Source: Rugamonas aquatica (GTDB lineage Bacteria > Pseudomonadota > Gammaproteobacteria > Burkholderiales > Burkholderiaceae_D). From it: a DNA stretch of 64,000 nucleotides. Under the pieces are notes generated by a model. It did not search any database. It saw only the letters and a list, made by a program, of their open reading frames with translations, and was not told where the DNA came from. Shown here one piece after another: positions 62,284 to 64,000 of the stretch; position 1 is the first letter of the stretch, and every line of letters starts with the position of its first letter. The stretch spans positions 186,001-250,000 of the forward strand of contig NZ_WHUG01000001.1 of the NCBI RefSeq assembly GCF_009380215.1, written 5' to 3'. Position numbers and translations under genes: made by a program.

Positions 62284-64000
62284 GTGAAGAATGCACAGTT
62301 GAAAGTAGTCCCGGCCGTGCCGACACCGGCCCCGGCCGCGGAGACCGCGCCACCCGCCAACGCCCTCGACCTGTACGTGCAAAGCCGGCTGGCGCGGCTG
62401 ACCGGCGGCGTGTCGCCGATCGCGATGTCGCTGGCGTTCCAGGACTGGTGGCTGCACCTGTCCGTGTCGCCGGGCACTTGCAGCGAACTGGCGGCGCGGT
62501 GGCTGGGCGGGCTGGCCGCACCGGCGCCGGCCGAAACCGGCGGCGACAGCCGTTTCGACAGCTTCGCCTGGCGGCAATGGCCGTTCTCGCAGTACGTGCA
62601 CGGGTTCAAGCAGGCCGAGCGCTTCTGGACCCAGGCCACCACCGGCGTGCGCGGCGTGGCGCCGCACCATGCCGAGGTGGTGGCGTTCTCCGCCCGCCAG
62701 CTGCTCGACATGTGCTCGCCGTCGAATTTCCTGTGGACCAATCCGGAAGTGTTGCGGGCCGCAACCGCCAGCGGCGGGCGCAGCCTGCTCAATGGCGCGC
62801 TCAACTGGCGCCGCGACCTGTGCCGCCACCTGGCGCCGCCCGGCATGGCGGTGCCGGAACCGGCCGGCTCCAGCTACGTGCCGGGGCAGGATGTGGCGCT
62901 CACGCCGGGCGAAGTCATTTACAGCAACGAGTTGATGGAGCTGATCCAGTACGCGCCGCAAACCGCGCAGGTGTACCGCGAGCCGGTGCTGATCGTGCCG
63001 TCGTGGATCATGAAGTACTACATCCTCGACCTGTCGCCGCACAATTCGCTGGTGCGCTACCTGGTGCAGCAGGGCCACACGGTGCTGATGCTGTCCTGGC
63101 GCAATCCGGGCCAGCACGACCGCGACATGGGCATGGACGACTATCTGCAACGGGGCGTGTTCGCCGCGCTGGAACAGGCCGACCGGCTGGGCGGCGGCGA
63201 GGCGGTGCACGCGGTCGGCTACTGCCTGGGCGGCACGCTGCTGGCGATCGCCGCGGCCGCGCTCGATTCCGGCGAGCATGCGCCGCACGGCAAGCTGGCC
63301 TCGGTCTCGCTGCTGGCGGCGCAAACCGATTTCAGCGAGCCGGGCGAACTGGGGCTGTTCATCGACGACAGCGAACTGGCGCTGCTCGACGCGCTGATGT
63401 GGGATCAGGGCTATCTGGACGGCGACCAGATGGCGGCCTCGTTCCAGCTGCTGCACGCGCGCGACCTGGTGTGGTCGCGCATGATGCGCGAGTACCTGCT
63501 GGGCGAGCGCACGGCGCCGAACGATTTGATGTCGTGGAACGCCGACAGCACGCGGCTGCCGTTCCGCATGCACAGCGAATACCTGCACGGCCTGTTCCTG
63601 CACAACGACCTGGCCGAGGGCCGCTACCGGGTGCAGGGCAAGCCGGTCGCGCTGACGGGCATCCGCACGCCGATGTTCGTCGTCGGCACCGAGCGCGACC
63701 ACGTATCGCCATGGCGTTCGGTGTACAAGATCCATTTGCTGAGCGGGGCGGCCATCGACTTCGTGCTGGCCTCGGGCGGGCACAACGCCGGCATCGTTTC
63801 CGAGCCCGGCCATGCGGGCCGCAGCTACCGCAGCCGTCCGGCCGGCGGCACCGGCTACAGCAGCCCGGACGAATGGCTGGCCGGCGCCGACCGCAGCGAG
63901 GGTTCGTGGTGGCCGCACTGGCAGCAATGGCTGGTGCGCCATTCGGTGCGGCAGCGCGCGGCGCCGCCGGCCATGGGCCTGGGACGGGTGCTGGGTCCGG
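62284..64000 (+). CDS. phaC: Class I-type polyhydroxyalkanoate synthase (3' end cut)
   Basis: The frame runs open from GTG 62284 (GAGGAGG six bases upstream) to the window end, 572 codons. PhaC polymerises hydroxyacyl-CoA into polyester granules. The lipase-like box VGYCLGGT contains catalytic Cys314; TERDHVSPW contains Asp472 and SGGHNAG contains His500. The spacing and positions are close to Cupriavidus PhaC, though the N terminus is Pro/Ala-rich and shorter. The perfect FNR/Dnr box upstream suggests induction without oxygen, when polymer can act as an electron sink. Confidence 0.93.
   Translation, partial: MKNAQLKVVPAVPTPAPAAETAPPANALDLYVQSRLARLTGGVSPIAMSLAFQDWWLHLSVSPGTCSELAARWLGGLAAPAPAETGGDSRFDSFAWRQWPFSQYVHGFKQAERFWTQATTGVRGVAPHHAEVVAFSARQLLDMCSPSNFLWTNPEVLRAATASGGRSLLNGALNWRRDLCRHLAPPGMAVPEPAGSSYVPGQDVALTPGEVIYSNELMELIQYAPQTAQVYREPVLIVPSWIMKYYILDLSPHNSLVRYLVQQGHTVLMLSWRNPGQHDRDMGMDDYLQRGVFAALEQADRLGGGEAVHAVGYCLGGTLLAIAAAALDSGEHAPHGKLASVSLLAAQTDFSEPGELGLFIDDSELALLDALMWDQGYLDGDQMAASFQLLHARDLVWSRMMREYLLGERTAPNDLMSWNADSTRLPFRMHSEYLHGLFLHNDLAEGRYRVQGKPVALTGIRTPMFVVGTERDHVSPWRSVYKIHLLSGAAIDFVLASGGHNAGIVSEPGHAGRSYRSRPAGGTGYSSPDEWLAGADRSEGSWWPHWQQWLVRHSVRQRAAPPAMGLGRVLGP

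Noticed and set aside
1..64000. CRISPR arrays, tRNA or rRNA genes, prophage or integrase
   Set aside because: No regularly spaced direct repeats, no cloverleaf or rRNA-like sequence, and no phage or transposase gene were recognised on either strand.

Overview
The window is GC-rich, densely coded bacterial DNA. Its gene content suggests a soil- or plant-associated betaproteobacterium of the Oxalobacteraceae (Massilia/Duganella type). It combines a TonB-receptor-fed glycan cluster with a narK1-narK2-narGHJI-narXL nitrate respiration block, a quinol-type NO reductase and a cytochrome-fused NirK. The taxon is inferred from gene content only. I found no rRNA, tRNA, CRISPR array or intact insertion sequence.

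Region 1 (1-15.6 kb) is a glycan utilisation locus. It has a TonB-dependent receptor (cut by the window edge), a GH2 beta-mannosidase, and a leftward operon of AGE-family sugar isomerase, PfkB sugar kinase, GH97, GH92 and an AmpG-like MFS permease. A FucP/GluP-type sugar symporter is read divergently. The simplest reading is mannoside breakdown to mannose, isomerisation to fructose, then phosphorylation. An unusual AT-rich repeat array sits between two convergent genes (5303-5515), and a 160-bp MITE-like element sits in the operon/symporter promoter region.

Region 2 (15.6-24.7 kb) serves anaerobic life. A tightly overlapping operon (hemerythrin, DUF2249, multi-spanning membrane protein, PaaX-like regulator) diverges from ubiU-ubiV-ubiT (oxygen-independent ubiquinone synthesis) around one perfect FNR/Dnr box. 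Next comes a class III ribonucleotide reductase whose glycyl-radical domain is a separate 59-residue protein (nrdD, small subunit, nrdG), with paired NrdR-like boxes.

Region 3 (24.7-41.4 kb) contains two small enzyme-like genes, then the nitrite/NO block on the minus strand (norZ, DUF2249, nirK, nirV, sco). nirK is frameshifted. nsrR follows, then two genes that appear to encode the two halves of one chymotrypsin-like (Nal1-like) protease. After these come narK1, narK2, hemN, a Dnr-like regulator and a beta-carbonic anhydrase.

Region 4 (41.4-44.5 kb) looks like acquired DNA. It holds a tiny Tat-signal protein and a glycosidase-like protein with a LamG domain that lacks the usual nucleophile, followed by small conserved genes. 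Region 5 (44.6-58.9 kb) holds narGHJI, a parvulin, a frameshifted ribbon-helix-helix gene, moaA, narX, narL, an HMA-like protein and nnrS. NarL-like 7-2-7 sites precede narK1, narG and moaA. Region 6 (58.9-64 kb) has a serine hydrolase, an acyl-CoA-dehydrogenase-like flavoprotein, a sugar dehydrogenase, and a PHA synthase cut by the window end and preceded by a perfect FNR/Dnr box.

Together the genes describe nitrate to nitrite to NO to N2O respiration with its cofactor and nucleotide supply under low oxygen. No nitrous oxide reductase genes are present in the window. The nitrite step looks broken as sequenced.
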